DNA of 64,000 bases from Chloroflexi bacterium 44-23 (GCA_001899005.1 MKUW01000015.1:403196-467195), one strand, 5' to 3'; shown: positions 53,049 through 63,831, counted from the first letter of the stretch. Translations and numbers: made by a program. Notes: generated from the letters alone by a model not told the origin.

Positions 53049-54611
53049 TTGAAGATCGAAACCACACCCCAGGAAGACCATCAAGTAAAAGTCATCGCTG
53101 AATTTGAAGCAGATGTTTTTGACTCATTTAAGAAACGTGCTGCTCGTAGAATCGCCAAGAAAGTGAAAATTGCAGGATTTCGCCCTGGGAAAGCACCTTA
53201 TGAAATTATTCTTCGCCATGTTGGAGAGGGCACCATTAATGAAGAGGCTATTGAGATTTTAATTGATGAACAGTACGCAAAAGTACTGGAAGAAGCCGCG
53301 GTCGAACCTGCGGGTCCGGGATCGTTAGAAGAGGTCATCAGTATTGACCCACCAAAATTCTCCTTTATTGTCCCATTGAAACCAGAAGTTGAAATTGGCG
53401 ATTATGCCAGTATCCGTGTAGATTATGCGCCTGAACCGGTTAGTGAAGAAGAAATTTACGAATTTATCAAGCGCATGCAAAAAAATTATGCCACCGCTGA
53501 ACCGGTCGAACGCCCGATTGAAAAAGGCGACCTGGTCTATTACAAACTATCAGCCGTTGAAGACAGTGAAAGTGAGGGGGCAGCCCCTATCATTGATGAC
53601 CGTCCTTTCCAGACAATCGTTGGAGACAATCTGAATAGCAAGGAATATCCCTATGAAGGTTTTGATGAAAACTTATTAGGAATGTCAGAGGGTCAGGAAA
53701 AAACAATTGAACATTCCTTCCCAGAAGATTTCGACGACGCGGATTTCCAAGGGAAAAACATTATCTTTACAGTCAACATTCAATCCATTAAATCACTTGT
53801 TCTCCCTGAGTTGAATGATGAATTTGCAATTTCTTTGGGGCATTTTGATAGTTATGATGATTTGTTAAATGGAGTCAAAGAACAGCTTGAATTTACCAAG
53901 AAACAGGAATATGAAGACAAATATTATACAGATGTGTTGGCAAAAATCGCGGAACAGGCTAATGTTAAGTATCCACCCTTTATGGTTCAGGATGAAATCA
54001 ATCACATTTTAGAATCGGTTGAAAATGATCTTAAACAACAGAAGCTGGATTTTGAAACTTACTTAAAGCTCTTGCAGACAGATCGTAAGCAATACATCGA
54101 GAATAATGTTCGCCCGGCAGCAGAAAGCCGCTTACGAAATTCACTTATCGTCGAAAAATTTGCCCAATTAGAAAAAATCGAAATTGGTAAAGACGATATG
54201 GATAGCATTATGCATGAAACTTCACATATGCTCCAGGCGAACAATGACATGAAAGGCAAAAAAGCTCGCTATTCCAAAGAACAGATTAACTCTGCTACCT
54301 TTAATGCCATGAATCGCTTATATAGCGAGAAAACAATGGAGCGCTTGAAAAAAATAGCATCCGGGGAAATGGAAAAAGAAGAACAAGAGAAACTGAAAAC
54401 CGAATTGGCTCCTGAAAAAACTGAACCTGCCGATCTATCTGAGCCCAAACAGGAACAGCCTGCAAAGGTAGAGAAAGCGGCTGCTAAACCAAAGAAACCA
54501 CGTACACCGAAAAAGGTGGTTGAAGAATCTAAACCGGAAGAAATTGAAACAAACGAACCGGCTGAGAAAAAGAAAAAAAGGAAAACAAAAAATGACACAG
54601 AACAAACATGA
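53049..54611 (+). CDS. tig: Trigger factor with C-terminal low-complexity tail
   Basis: About 520 residues from TTG 53049, with AAAGGA 7 bases upstream. The longer frame would read through the tRNA fragment. The ribosome-binding N-domain carries the signature [11 protein letters not shown]. The FKBP-like PPIase domain follows (about 150-240), then the helical chaperone domain. The last ~70 residues form a Lys/Glu/Pro-rich tail not normal for the family. It overlaps clpP by 20 bases, an often-seen tig-clpP order. Confidence 0.93.
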   Translation: MKIETTPQEDHQVKVIAEFEADVFDSFKKRAARRIAKKVKIAGFRPGKAPYEIILRHVGEGTINEEAIEILIDEQYAKVLEEAAVEPAGPGSLEEVISIDPPKFSFIVPLKPEVEIGDYASIRVDYAPEPVSEEEIYEFIKRMQKNYATAEPVERPIEKGDLVYYKLSAVEDSESEGAAPIIDDRPFQTIVGDNLNSKEYPYEGFDENLLGMSEGQEKTIEHSFPEDFDDADFQGKNIIFTVNIQSIKSLVLPELNDEFAISLGHFDSYDDLLNGVKEQLEFTKKQEYEDKYYTDVLAKIAEQANVKYPPFMVQDEINHILESVENDLKQQKLDFETYLKLLQTDRKQYIENNVRPAAESRLRNSLIVEKFAQLEKIEIGKDDMDSIMHETSHMLQANNDMKGKKARYSKEQINSATFNAMNRLYSEKTMERLKKIASGEMEKEEQEKLKTELAPEKTEPADLSEPKQEQPAKVEKAAAKPKKPRTPKKVVEESKPEEIETNEPAEKKKKRKTKNDTEQT

Positions 54612-55206
54612 TTTTTCATCTGTGATCCCCATGGTCATTGAATCCAATGGCCGTGGCGAGAGAGCTTATGATATATTCTCACTCTTATTAAAAAATCGTA
54701 TAATTTTGCTGGGAACTCCGATTAACGATCAGGTTGCCAACGTAATTGTGGCTCAATTGCTATTCTTAAGCCGCGAAGATCCCGAAGCAGGCATCCAGAT
54801 TTACATTAATTCTCCTGGCGGCCAAATTTACGCTGGCCTGGCCATTTATGACACAATGAAAATGATCCCCAATAAGATCTCTACGGTTGCAGTTGGAATG
54901 ACGGCCTCCTTTGGAACCGTCCTGTTAGCCGCCGGCGAAAAGGGACAACGTTATTCACTTCCCCATGCAACGATTCACATGCATCAACCTCTGGGTGGTG
55001 CTCAGGGTCAGGCTTCAGATATCGAAATTCAAGCCAAAGAAATTCTGCGCTTAAAAGCCCGCTTGAATGAAATAATGGCTGAAAGCACCGGCCAGACTAT
55101 CGAAGTGATCGAGCACGACACCGAACGTGATTATTATCTGGATGCCCAACAAGCTGTGGCTTATGGTCTGGTTGATCGCGTCCTTGAATCACCGATCAAG
55201 AAATAA
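54592..55206 (+). CDS. clpP: ATP-dependent Clp protease proteolytic subunit
   Basis: 204 residues from ATG 54592, with AAAAGGAAAA upstream. The catalytic triad is Ser106 in [10 protein letters not shown], His131 in HMHQPLGG and Asp180 in TERDYY. Other marks are [18 protein letters not shown]. The usual MAASMG around the serine reads MTASFG here. It overlaps tig by 20 bases. clpX does not follow in the window, so the ATPase partner is encoded elsewhere. Confidence 0.95.
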   Translation: MTQNKHDFSSVIPMVIESNGRGERAYDIFSLLLKNRIILLGTPINDQVANVIVAQLLFLSREDPEAGIQIYINSPGGQIYAGLAIYDTMKMIPNKISTVAVGMTASFGTVLLAAGEKGQRYSLPHATIHMHQPLGGAQGQASDIEIQAKEILRLKARLNEIMAESTGQTIEVIEHDTERDYYLDAQQAVAYGLVDRVLESPIKK

Positions 55207-55227
55207 GGTTTACTGAAATGAAGGATG

Positions 55228-55257
55228 GAAGCCGGATAGTGAACGCTATCCGGTTTC
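55228..55257 (+). terminator. Hairpin between clpP and the HAD gene
   Basis: A 12-bp stem with one G-T pair (55228-55239 with 55246-55257) and a 6-base loop. It has only a poor T tract, so it may be an RNA-stabilising or partial terminator. Confidence 0.5.
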
Positions 55258-55267
55258 ATTATTAACA

Positions 55268-56074
55268 ATGGCAAAACAAAAAATTAACACGCTCATTTTT
55301 GATATGGATGGGGTCCTGTGGAAAGAAAATACCCCGCTGGTTGATTTAGCCACCCTTTTCATGCGCCTTGATGAGCAAAAGATTAAATATGGCTTTGCGA
55401 CCAATAACAGCACAAGCACACCTGAAGATTATAGAAAAAAATTAGCAAATTTTGGGATCCGGGTTTCAAAAAATCAAATTGTTACCTCGGGATTAAATCT
55501 TGCTGAACACTTGAAAAGCATTTACCCTAAAGGCGGAGCGCTTTTTATCGTCGGCGAATCCGGCCTGGTGGAAATTTTTGCAGAACATGGTTTTTATCAC
55601 CAACAAAGTTCTGTACTAGCCGTCGTTGGCGGGATGAAACGCAGCCTTGATTTTCAATACCTGACCCAGGCAACCCTTTTGTTAAATAAAGGCGTTGATT
55701 TTTATTTCACAAATATGGATGCTTCATTTCCAACACCAGCCGGTAATATTCCCGGGGCAGGAGCGTTGCTCGCCTTCCTGGAAACTGCCAGCCAACGCAA
55801 AGCAGTCGTAACCGGTAAGCCTGATCCATCTTTGTTTAATCTGACCATGGAACACCTCAAATCAGATAAATCTTCCACATTGGTTATCGGTGATCGTCTT
55901 GAAACCGATATCCTGGGGGGTAAAAATGCCGGTTGCCCGACCGCCCTGGTGCTGACCGGAATTTCCAATCGTGAGGATATCGGCAGGTTGAATATTATCC
56001 CCAGGTTGGTAGCCGATGACATTGTTGATTTACTTGATAATTTGGCAGTGAAAGAATGGTATTTAGATGAGTAA
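55268..56074 (+). CDS. HAD-family phosphatase (NagD/PGP-like)
   Basis: 268 residues. Motif I is FDMDGVLW, motif II is in the [17 protein letters not shown] segment, the motif III Lys is in [11 protein letters not shown] and motif IV is [17 protein letters not shown]. The C2 cap form and TPGN-like [11 protein letters not shown] segment place it in the NagD/p-nitrophenyl phosphatase/phosphoglycolate phosphatase branch. Exact substrate unknown. Its stop overlaps the rlmN start by 8 bases. Confidence 0.88.
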   Translation: MAKQKINTLIFDMDGVLWKENTPLVDLATLFMRLDEQKIKYGFATNNSTSTPEDYRKKLANFGIRVSKNQIVTSGLNLAEHLKSIYPKGGALFIVGESGLVEIFAEHGFYHQQSSVLAVVGGMKRSLDFQYLTQATLLLNKGVDFYFTNMDASFPTPAGNIPGAGALLAFLETASQRKAVVTGKPDPSLFNLTMEHLKSDKSSTLVIGDRLETDILGGKNAGCPTALVLTGISNREDIGRLNIIPRLVADDIVDLLDNLAVKEWYLDE

Positions 56075-57113
56075 TCTCAATAACGCCGAACTTTTTTATG
56101 ATTTGTCTTACAGCAAACTGGAAGCTGTTCTGGCTACATGGAATCAGCCATCTTTTCGTGCTCACCAGATTTGGCAGGGCGTCTATCAGAAATTGTGGCA
56201 CACACCCGAGCAGTTTACGATGCTGCCGAAAACGCTTCGCGAAAAACTCTTCAGCTTTTTTTCATTTTCTTCATTAACCGCTAATAGAGTCGTCACATCA
56301 CCGGATCAGGAAACTATAAAAACTCTATTCATCCTGCCGGATGATTATGCTATTGAAGCTGTTTTAATGAAATATGAACAGCGCAGAACTTTATGTATTT
56401 CCACCCAAGCCGGCTGCGCCATGGGATGTGTTTTTTGCGCCACCGGACAAATGGGGTTTAAGCGACACCTCAGCGCTGGTGAGATCGTCGAGCAAGTACT
56501 TTATTATGCCCGCATGCTGAAGCTGGAAGATGAAAAAGTCACCAATATCGTATTAATGGGTATGGGAGAACCATTTCATAACTATGATGCCACGCTTAAG
56601 GCAATTGATCTGCTCAACGATGCCAATGGATTTGGACTGGGAGCGCGCCGTTTTACGATCTCTACTGTTGGACTGGTCCCAATGATACGCAAATTCGCAG
56701 ATGAAGAGCGGCAAATAAATCTGGCGATCAGCCTGCATGCCACCACAAACGAAGAACGTACGTCCCTGTTGCCAATCAACAAGAAATATTCAATCGAACA
56801 AGTTTTAGAAGCCTGCCGCTATTACGTTACCAAAACAAATCGTAGAATCACATTTGAATGGGCATTAATTGCAGGTAAGAATGATAGCGAAGCCACTGCG
56901 AAACATCTTGCGCATCTTTTGCATGGCATGCTCTGCCATGTAAACGTTATTCCGCTCAATCCAACCAGCCAATCGATCTATCAACCCAGCAGTAAAGAGC
57001 AGACCAGATTATTTCAACAAACCCTGGAAAAAGCCGGCATTCCCTGTACTATTCGCTTGCGGCGTGGAATCGAAATTCAGGCAGGCTGCGGGCAACTCGC
57101 CACGCGTTACTAA
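56067..57113 (+). CDS. rlmN: 23S rRNA (adenine-2503-C2)-methyltransferase
   Basis: 348 residues, radical SAM enzyme that methylates A2503 of 23S rRNA and A37 of some tRNAs. The iron-sulfur motif is [10 protein letters not shown], preceded by [19 protein letters not shown] and INLAISLHA follow, and the C-terminal cysteine lies in EIQAGCGQL. It overlaps the HAD gene by 8 bases, so both are on one transcript. Confidence 0.95.
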   Translation: MSNLNNAELFYDLSYSKLEAVLATWNQPSFRAHQIWQGVYQKLWHTPEQFTMLPKTLREKLFSFFSFSSLTANRVVTSPDQETIKTLFILPDDYAIEAVLMKYEQRRTLCISTQAGCAMGCVFCATGQMGFKRHLSAGEIVEQVLYYARMLKLEDEKVTNIVLMGMGEPFHNYDATLKAIDLLNDANGFGLGARRFTISTVGLVPMIRKFADEERQINLAISLHATTNEERTSLLPINKKYSIEQVLEACRYYVTKTNRRITFEWALIAGKNDSEATAKHLAHLLHGMLCHVNVIPLNPTSQSIYQPSSKEQTRLFQQTLEKAGIPCTIRLRRGIEIQAGCGQLATRY

Positions 57114-57145
57114 ACGGCAAAATGGATATGATATAATCCCGAACC

Positions 57146-58054
57146 ATGGCAGATATCCTCAACAAATGGTTAAAAGGTCTCGAAAAAACACGTAAGGTCA
57201 CATTTGGTCGTCTTGCGACGATGTTTGGTGCAACCGAGATTACTGTTGACACTTGGGATGAACTTGAGGCCTTGTTTATTCAAGCTGACCTGGGCATTGA
57301 AACTACTCAGCAGGTCATCACCAATTTAATAAAAGAAGGCGACCGCAGTGGTGTCACCAGATCCAGTGAGTTGCGTGAATTGGTCAAACAGGAATTGCTT
57401 TCTCGTCTCGACGAACCGGTTTTCCCTGATTTTTCACATTTGAAACCGGCTGTTGTACTGGTTGTGGGTGTGAATGGTTCCGGGAAAACGACTACACTGG
57501 CAAAATTGGGAAAAATGCAAAAGGATACCGGTAAAAAAGTACTTTTCGCTGCAGCAGATACCTACCGGGCGGCTGCTGTTGAGCAATTGCAAGTTTGGGG
57601 AGATCGCCTTGATATCCCAGTCATTAAAGGCCAAGCCGGAGCCGACCCGGGGGCAGTTGCATATGATGCCATTCAGGCCGGTCTGGCGCGTCAAATGGAT
57701 GTCGTTTATGTGGATACTGCAGGCCGCTTACATACCCGCTTTAACTTAATGGAAGAGCTCAAAAAGGTTGATCGGGTAATTTCAAAAACATATTCGGGAG
57801 CTCCGCATGCAACCTGGTTGGTTTTGGATGCAACCACCGGTCAAAACGCATTATTGCAGGCACGTGCTTTCAAAGAGGCGGTTAATATTGACGGCGTGAT
57901 TATTACAAAGTTGGATAGCTCTGCACGCGGTGGCATGATGTTTGCAATTCAGCGTGAATTGAAAGTTCCAATTCTTTATGTGGGTTTAGGCGAAAAACCG
58001 GAAGACTTACAACAATTTGACCGCCAAAATTTCATCGAAGGCCTAATTCAATAA
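57146..58054 (+). CDS. ftsY: Signal recognition particle receptor FtsY
   Basis: 302 residues. The short N domain starts LNKWLKGLEKTRK with no acidic A domain. The G domain has G1 GVNGSGKTTT, DTYRAAAVEQL, DTAGRLHTRFNLMEEL and TKLDSSARGG. It docks the SRP-ribosome complex at the membrane. No strong Shine-Dalgarno precedes the ATG; a TATAAT at 57132-57137 is too close to it to serve this gene comfortably. prfB follows 14 bp later. Confidence 0.95.
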   Translation: MADILNKWLKGLEKTRKVTFGRLATMFGATEITVDTWDELEALFIQADLGIETTQQVITNLIKEGDRSGVTRSSELRELVKQELLSRLDEPVFPDFSHLKPAVVLVVGVNGSGKTTTLAKLGKMQKDTGKKVLFAAADTYRAAAVEQLQVWGDRLDIPVIKGQAGADPGAVAYDAIQAGLARQMDVVYVDTAGRLHTRFNLMEELKKVDRVISKTYSGAPHATWLVLDATTGQNALLQARAFKEAVNIDGVIITKLDSSARGGMMFAIQRELKVPILYVGLGEKPEDLQQFDRQNFIEGLIQ

Positions 58055-58068
58055 ATATGGAGATTTAA

Positions 58069-59149
58069 ATGCAAGATATGATTGATCAGTTGGTGCAATA
58101 TCAGGCCAAAATAAAAGATCTTCTGGTGCATCTTTGACTTGCCGGAAAAGGAAGCAACACTCGCTAAATTAGAGAAAGAATCTGAAAACCCGGCTCTTTG
58201 GGAGGATCATGATCGAGCCCAGAAGATTCTAAAACAAATTGTTGATCTGAGAGAAGAAATCCACGGTTGGCAGGATTTCACGGAGCGTGTAAATTCTGCT
58301 CTGGAACTGGTTGAAATTGCAGACGAAAGCATGCGGCCGGAGCTGGAAAATGAATTGACTGCCATTGAAAAAGAGATGGATCAACGCGAGTTGCAAACGC
58401 TTCTTTCCGGAAAATATGATCATGGGAATGCCATTTTGACAATTCATGCCGGAGCCGGAGGTACGGATTCACAAGATTGGGCAGAGATGCTTGAGCGCAT
58501 GTATTTGCGTTGGGCAGATAAAAATGGTTTTTCAGCAGATATTCTGGATCGATCAGCAGGTGAAGAAGCCGGCGTGAAATCTGTTACAATTGCCATCAAT
58601 GGCCGCTACGCCTATGGTTACTTAAAATCTGAGAAGGGTGTACATCGTCTTGTCCGTCTTTCACCATTCGATTCTGCCCATCGGCGGCATACCTCATTCG
58701 CACAAGTTGAAGTGCTGCCTGAAATTGACGATGATGATGAAATTTCTATTTCACCTGACGATGTGCGTGTTGACGTCTTTAAATCATCCGGCGCTGGTGG
58801 CCAAAATGTTCAGAAGAACTCCACCGCTGTCCGACTGTTACACATTCCCACCGGCATCATTGTCACCTGCCAAAATGAGCGCTCGCAGCTCCAAAACCGT
58901 GAATCTGCTTTTCGGGTGCTGCGGGCAAAACTACTTGAAATTCATCGCGAAGAACAGGAAAAAGAGTTGGCGGGTCTGCGCGGTGTTTATCAAAAGGCAG
59001 AATGGGGCAGCCAGATCCGCTCGTATGTCTTACACCCCTATCAACTCGTCAAGGATCATCGGACGGATTTTGAAGTTGGCAATGTCAACGCTGTCTTGGA
59101 TGGTGAATTAGATGATTTTATCCAGGACTACTTGAGGAACCTTGCATAA
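58069..59149 (+). CDS. prfB: Peptide chain release factor 2, with programmed +1 frameshift
   Basis: About 359 residues when the frameshift is counted. From ATG 58069 (GGAG upstream) 22 codons lead to CTT TGA C at 58132-58138. Slippage by +1 there continues as GAC TTG CCG, giving the LDLPEKEA junction seen in RF2. The weak GGTG three bases before CTT is the internal Shine-Dalgarno-like element. The anticodon-mimic SPF is in RLSPFDSAHRR and the catalytic GGQ in GAGGQNVQKN. It ends release at UGA/UAA and autoregulates by the shift. Confidence 0.96.
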
Positions 59150-59312
59150 AATAAGCGTGTAAATTGATTTTTTGTAGTTATTTTACAATCTGAGCGAGGC
59201 TTCGAATTAAGGATTGTGAAAAATAAAGCCGAAAATTCTATGCGTGACCGGTTAAGCAGTTTTTTTTTAAAACAACCTGATTAATCCGAACGAATATCGA
59301 ATCTCGATTTGC

Positions 59313-60281
59313 CTAATCCAATGTCTTTGCCAATTCAATTAAGCTCTTATCAATTTCTTTAACGGTATTGACCACAGTTTCCAAGGCTGTCCAACCAACT
59401 TTTGAACCAAACCATCCAGTTAAAACACCTGTTTTGCCTTCTGCCATCGCGTCAACGGCCCCGGCACCCAGGCGGCTTGCCAAAATGCGATCATATGCGG
59501 AAGGTACCCCACCACGTTGAATGTGGCCAAGTATGGCTATGCGCAAATCAAACCCCAAGCGATCATGATGGATCTTAAAATATGCAGATAGTCTCTCAGC
59601 ATTGTACGCCGCGCCTTCAGCAACAATGACGATAGCATGTTGTTTGCCCTTCTCATAGGAGCGATTCAATGATTCGGCAATCTCTTCCGGCGATATCTCC
59701 ACCTCCGGAATAATAACTGCTTCCGCGCCTCCAGCTAATGCCGTCATGAGCGCCAAGTAACCACAATTTCGGCCCATTACTTCCAACAAAAAAGCACGTT
59801 GGTGTGATGAAGCCGTCACTTTTAATCGATCGACAGCCTCCAATGCGATATTAAGAGCTGTATCAACACCAATCGTAATATCAGATCCATATAAATCATT
59901 ATCAATGGTTGATGCAATCCCCACAACCGGAAAGTTCAATTTACTCAGCATAAATGATCCGGTTTGCGAGCCATTGCCACCGATCACAAACAATCCATCA
60001 ATTCCGTTTGAATTCAAGGCGCGAATTGCTTTTCGTTGCCCATCAATGGTTGTAAACTCAGTCGAACGTGTGCTGCCAAGCACTGTGCCGCCTTTTTGCA
60101 TAATACCGCCCACATCGCGTGGCCCCATAGTCACAAAATTACCAGCTATTAAACCCGCATAGCCATTTCGGACCCCATACATCTCCCAGCCATTTGCAAG
60201 CCCGCAGCGCACTACAGCACGTATTGCAGCATTCATTCCTGGCGCATCTCCACCACTGGTCAAAACGGCAAATCTTTTCAT
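59313..60281 (-). CDS. pfkA: 6-phosphofructokinase, PfkA family
   Basis: About 322 residues from ATG 60281, with GGAG 6 bases upstream; the in-frame ATG 60293 contains that site. Motifs: TSGGDAPGMNAAIRA, GGTVLGSTRS, catalytic STIDND, and VTASSHQRAFLLEVMGR. In the nucleotide site GGDGS reads GGNGS: position 103, where E. coli PfkA has Asp, is Asn. The Gly at the next position, which marks ATP rather than PPi enzymes, is kept. It is transcribed alone toward prfB. The ~300 bp upstream (60282-60577) is AT-rich and holds no gene. Confidence 0.92.
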   Translation of the reverse strand: MKRFAVLTSGGDAPGMNAAIRAVVRCGLANGWEMYGVRNGYAGLIAGNFVTMGPRDVGGIMQKGGTVLGSTRSTEFTTIDGQRKAIRALNSNGIDGLFVIGGNGSQTGSFMLSKLNFPVVGIASTIDNDLYGSDITIGVDTALNIALEAVDRLKVTASSHQRAFLLEVMGRNCGYLALMTALAGGAEAVIIPEVEISPEEIAESLNRSYEKGKQHAIVIVAEGAAYNAERLSAYFKIHHDRLGFDLRIAILGHIQRGGVPSAYDRILASRLGAGAVDAMAEGKTGVLTGWFGSKVGWTALETVVNTVKEIDKSLIELAKTLD

Positions 60282-60577
60282 TGATAACTCCATAATTTGT
60301 TCATTTAGTCGTAAAAATCTTTAACCTGAAAAAGTCGCGTTTATTCAGGTTCTACCCCGCTTTCGCATTAATTTTCATATGAATTTTTAAGATTTTACCA
60401 TATTCAGCAATCTGTTAATTAGTTTGGTCAGGGCACAATAATAATAAAATTATCGTGACACAGTTAATCAAAATTTATGAAAATCTACAGTATGAAACTG
60501 ACCTGGTTTCGCTTATCATAGTAGATGCCTAAATGGAAAATTAAATTATTCAGTTGAATTTAATAGAAAGTGAAAAC

Positions 60578-62665
60578 ATGGAAGATTATCGGATTCATGA
60601 ACATCCCATTCTTTCTATCCCCACACGGAAGAAGATCCATTTTTGCTGGAAAAACCAACAATTCGAAGCTCTGGAAAACGAGACCATATCGGCTGCATTA
60701 ATTGCGATTGGCGTCAAGGTTTTCGGACATCACCATAAAGATGGCTCACCGCAAGGAATATTTTGTGCGAACGGGCAATGTTCCCAATGTATGGTGATTG
60801 CAAATGGTAAACCGCTTAAATCATGCATGGAAAAAATAAAAGAAGGGATGGATATTCATCCTGCCGACGGCTTAATTGAACTTCCCAAAATTACGTCCAT
60901 CGCGGCCCTAAACCCAATCCGGGAAATTGATATCCCAGTTCTGATCATTGGCGGCGGACCGGCCGGGCTTTCTGCGGCGATCGAATTGGGAAAACTTGGT
61001 GTTGAAGTAATCTTGGTCGATGATAAAGACCGATTGGGCGGAAAACTGGTTTTTCAAACTCATAGATTTTTCGGCTCCACGGAGGCAGTCTATGCCGGCA
61101 CCCGTGGAATCGACATTGCCACACGGCTGGAGAAAGACGTTCTTCAATACGCTTCTGTGAAAATTTGGCATAACAGCCCGGCTCTGGCAGTCTTTTCTGA
61201 TAAAAAAATAGGTATCAGCATTGATGGCAGTGAATATGTGTTGGTTACACCCCAGGTACTCTTAGTCGCTGCCGGTGCGCGCGAAAAATTCCTAAACTTT
61301 AAGGGTAATACCCTGCCGGGCGTGTACGGTGCCGGTGCTTTTCAAACGCTTGTTAATCGTGATCTTGTCAAACCAGCTCAAAAATTATTTATTGTTGGTG
61401 GTGGCAATGTCGGCTTAATTGCCGGGTATCATGCACTCCAGGCAGATATCGGTGTGGTCGGGTTGGTAGAAGCGCTGCCTGAATGTGGCGGATATAAAGT
61501 ACATAAAGATAAGTTGGTGCGGGTCGGAGTTCCAATTTATACCTCGCATACCATATTAAGTGCAAATGGCGATGGTCAGGTCGAATCTATCACCATTGCA
61601 CAGGTCGATAAAAACTTTAAACCTGTAGTAGGGACAGAAAAATCTTTCGCCTGCGATAGTGTTCTGATCGCCGTTGGGCTCGACCCGGTCAATGAGTTTT
61701 ACAGTAAAGGTATCCAGTATGGCATACCAACCTTTATTGCCGGTGATGCCGAAGAGATTGCTGAAGCCAGTGCGGCAATTTTTACTGGCAAAATACGCGG
61801 TCGTGAAATCGCAATTTCGCTCGGACATGACACTCTGGACATTCCACCAGCCTGGATTCGCACATCAGAAGTTTTGAAATCCAAACCCGGACACATTTCG
61901 CATGAAGGTGAACCAGAATACCATGAAGGCGTCATGCCGATTATCCATTGCAATCAGGAGATCCCATGTAACCCGTGTTCCTCACTTTGTCCACATGGGT
62001 TAATTTTCATTGACTCAAAAGATATCCGCCACATACCCACCTTCCTGGGTGATGGTTATTGTTGTGAAGCATGTCAACAATGCATTATCGGTTGCCCAGG
62101 TTTGGCTATTACGCTTGTGGATTATCGCAAAGATGCGCTTAACCCAACCATTTCCATACCTTACGAGTTCAGCCGTGAGCCTATCAAAGCCAAAGATACC
62201 ATCACAGCCATGGACACAGAGGGAAAATCCTTTGGTGAATTTGAAATTTTGTCCATCATCTCCCATCCGAGTAATGATCATACCTCTGTCGTAGAGATCT
62301 CAGCCCCGCGCGAGATTGCTGCAAAAATTGCCGGACTGCGCGTTCAGGAAAAAATAATCTCTGAGCCTTTGGATGGTTATATACCTCACATTGAAGATGA
62401 CACCATTGTTTGCCGCTGCGAAAGAGTCATGGCTGGAGAAATTCGAGAGCTTATCCGCGCTGGTTACCGCGATTTTAATGAAATCAAAACCGTCACTCGC
62501 GCCAGCATGGGCTCTTGCGGAGGCAAAACTTGTACAGCCATCATCAAACGAATTTTCCGTGAAGAAAGAATTTCGGATGCAGATGTCACCGATCAAACCA
62601 AACGCCCGCTCTTCATGGAAATTCCCTTGGGGCTGTTTGCCGGTATTCAAAACGAGGAAGAATAA
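60578..62665 (+). CDS. Fused (2Fe-2S)/FAD/ferredoxin/BFD amino-acid dehydrogenase alpha-type subunit
   Basis: About 695 residues. An N-terminal HcnA-like 2Fe-2S domain has ANGQCSQCMV and LKSCM. Next come an FAD/NAD Rossmann pair (VLIIGGGPAGLSAAIELGKLG and FIVGGGNVGLIAGY), a ferredoxin-like insert with CNPCSSLCPHG and CEACQQCIIGCPG, and a BFD-type domain with CRCERV and MGSCGGKTC. This layout is known in hydrogen-cyanide synthase, octopine/nopaline oxidase and proline/sarcosine dehydrogenase alpha subunits. ATG 60578 is chosen over TTG 60554. It is 2 bp from the DAO gene and surely forms a complex with it. Confidence 0.85.
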   Translation: MEDYRIHEHPILSIPTRKKIHFCWKNQQFEALENETISAALIAIGVKVFGHHHKDGSPQGIFCANGQCSQCMVIANGKPLKSCMEKIKEGMDIHPADGLIELPKITSIAALNPIREIDIPVLIIGGGPAGLSAAIELGKLGVEVILVDDKDRLGGKLVFQTHRFFGSTEAVYAGTRGIDIATRLEKDVLQYASVKIWHNSPALAVFSDKKIGISIDGSEYVLVTPQVLLVAAGAREKFLNFKGNTLPGVYGAGAFQTLVNRDLVKPAQKLFIVGGGNVGLIAGYHALQADIGVVGLVEALPECGGYKVHKDKLVRVGVPIYTSHTILSANGDGQVESITIAQVDKNFKPVVGTEKSFACDSVLIAVGLDPVNEFYSKGIQYGIPTFIAGDAEEIAEASAAIFTGKIRGREIAISLGHDTLDIPPAWIRTSEVLKSKPGHISHEGEPEYHEGVMPIIHCNQEIPCNPCSSLCPHGLIFIDSKDIRHIPTFLGDGYCCEACQQCIIGCPGLAITLVDYRKDALNPTISIPYEFSREPIKAKDTITAMDTEGKSFGEFEILSIISHPSNDHTSVVEISAPREIAAKIAGLRVQEKIISEPLDGYIPHIEDDTIVCRCERVMAGEIRELIRAGYRDFNEIKTVTRASMGSCGGKTCTAIIKRIFREERISDADVTDQTKRPLFMEIPLGLFAGIQNEEE

Positions 62666-62667
62666 GT

Positions 62668-63831
62668 ATGACCTTCAGCCGCCAAACATATGATGTCATC
62701 ATTATTGGAGCAGGCTCAATCGGAGCACCCACCGCTTTTTCCATGTCCAAAGCCGGGTTTAAAACGCTGGTAATTGACAAATTTCATAGCGTCGGCCAGG
62801 GGTCAAGCAAACGGGCCATTGGCGGTGTGCGAGCAACACATTCCGACCCGGCCAAGATCAACTTATGCTTGCGTTCGTTGGAAATTTTTTCAACCTGGAA
62901 AGAAACCTATGGAACTGACATCGATTGGTGCAAAGGTGGTTATTCTTTTATCGCCTACCGGCAGGAAGAAGAACGCGCACTAAAAAATCTGCTTTTGGTT
63001 CAGAAAAAATTGGGATTAAATATTGAATGGTTGGATCCGCACCAGTTGTTGAATGTGATCCCCGACCTTAATCCCTCCAATTTGCTTGGTGGAACTTTCT
63101 CCCCTGACGATGGTTCGGCCTCACCACTTTTGGCCACGCATGCCTTCTACACCGAAGCCTGTGCTCTGGGTGCAGAATTCCATTTTGGTGAAACAGTTCA
63201 GCGAATTGAGACTCACAAAGGCAAAATCGCCTCAGTTCACACCGATAAGGGCGACTATAGCTGTGCAGTCGTCATTAATGCAGCCGGTCCCTGGGCAAAA
63301 CAAATCGGGGAATTGGTTAGTGTAGATATACCGGTAGAACCAGATTCGCATGAAGCAGCCATTACGGAATCTGTAGCCCATTTTCTCAACCCGATGATCG
63401 TGGATATCCGGCCAAGTCCTGGTTCATCAAACTTTTATTTTTACCAAAACCGCAGCGGACAAATCATCTTCTGCATTACCCCAAGTCCCAACATTTGGGG
63501 GTTTTCCGTAGAAGAAACCAGCGAGTTTTTGCCAATGGTAGCACGCCGCATGATTGAGATTATGCCACGGCTACAAAATATCCGTGTTCGGCGTACCTGG
63601 CGTGGTCTGTACCCAATGACACCGGATGGAAATCCGATCGTCGGGTGGTCACCAACCGTATCCGGATTCCTTTTGGCAGCCGGTACTTGTGGTCAAGGCT
63701 TTATGCTTGGACCCGGTTTGGGGGAATTGCTCACACGCGCAGTGCTGGATACAACCACCGCAACGGATGTAAAAACGCTGCAGTCACTCTCCCCGGAACG
63801 CGAATTTTCCAATTTGGAAATGCTGCGTTAA
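62668..63831 (+). CDS. FAD-dependent DAO-family oxidoreductase (beta-type subunit)
   Basis: 387 residues. The FAD-binding N-terminus is DVIIIGAGSIGAPTAFSMSKAG with the acidic VIDKF end. Next are GSSKRAIGGVRATHSD, INAAGPWAKQ and a C-terminal PDGNPIVGWSP and GTCGQGFMLGPGLGELL. It resembles sarcosine oxidase beta, HcnC and D-amino-acid/proline dehydrogenase subunits. With the preceding gene it should oxidise an amine or amino acid, possibly sarcosine or proline. The substrate is not fixed by sequence. Confidence 0.87.
   Translation: MTFSRQTYDVIIIGAGSIGAPTAFSMSKAGFKTLVIDKFHSVGQGSSKRAIGGVRATHSDPAKINLCLRSLEIFSTWKETYGTDIDWCKGGYSFIAYRQEEERALKNLLLVQKKLGLNIEWLDPHQLLNVIPDLNPSNLLGGTFSPDDGSASPLLATHAFYTEACALGAEFHFGETVQRIETHKGKIASVHTDKGDYSCAVVINAAGPWAKQIGELVSVDIPVEPDSHEAAITESVAHFLNPMIVDIRPSPGSSNFYFYQNRSGQIIFCITPSPNIWGFSVEETSEFLPMVARRMIEIMPRLQNIRVRRTWRGLYPMTPDGNPIVGWSPTVSGFLLAAGTCGQGFMLGPGLGELLTRAVLDTTTATDVKTLQSLSPEREFSNLEMLR

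Noticed and set aside
54520..54591. A longer ClpP N-terminus.
   Set aside because: The extra 24 residues are only the other frame of tig's lysine-rich tail; ATG 54592 has its own ribosome-binding site.
58069..58138. prfB as a broken gene with a premature TGA.
   Set aside because: The CTT TGA C context and LDLP junction are those of the normal programmed frameshift.
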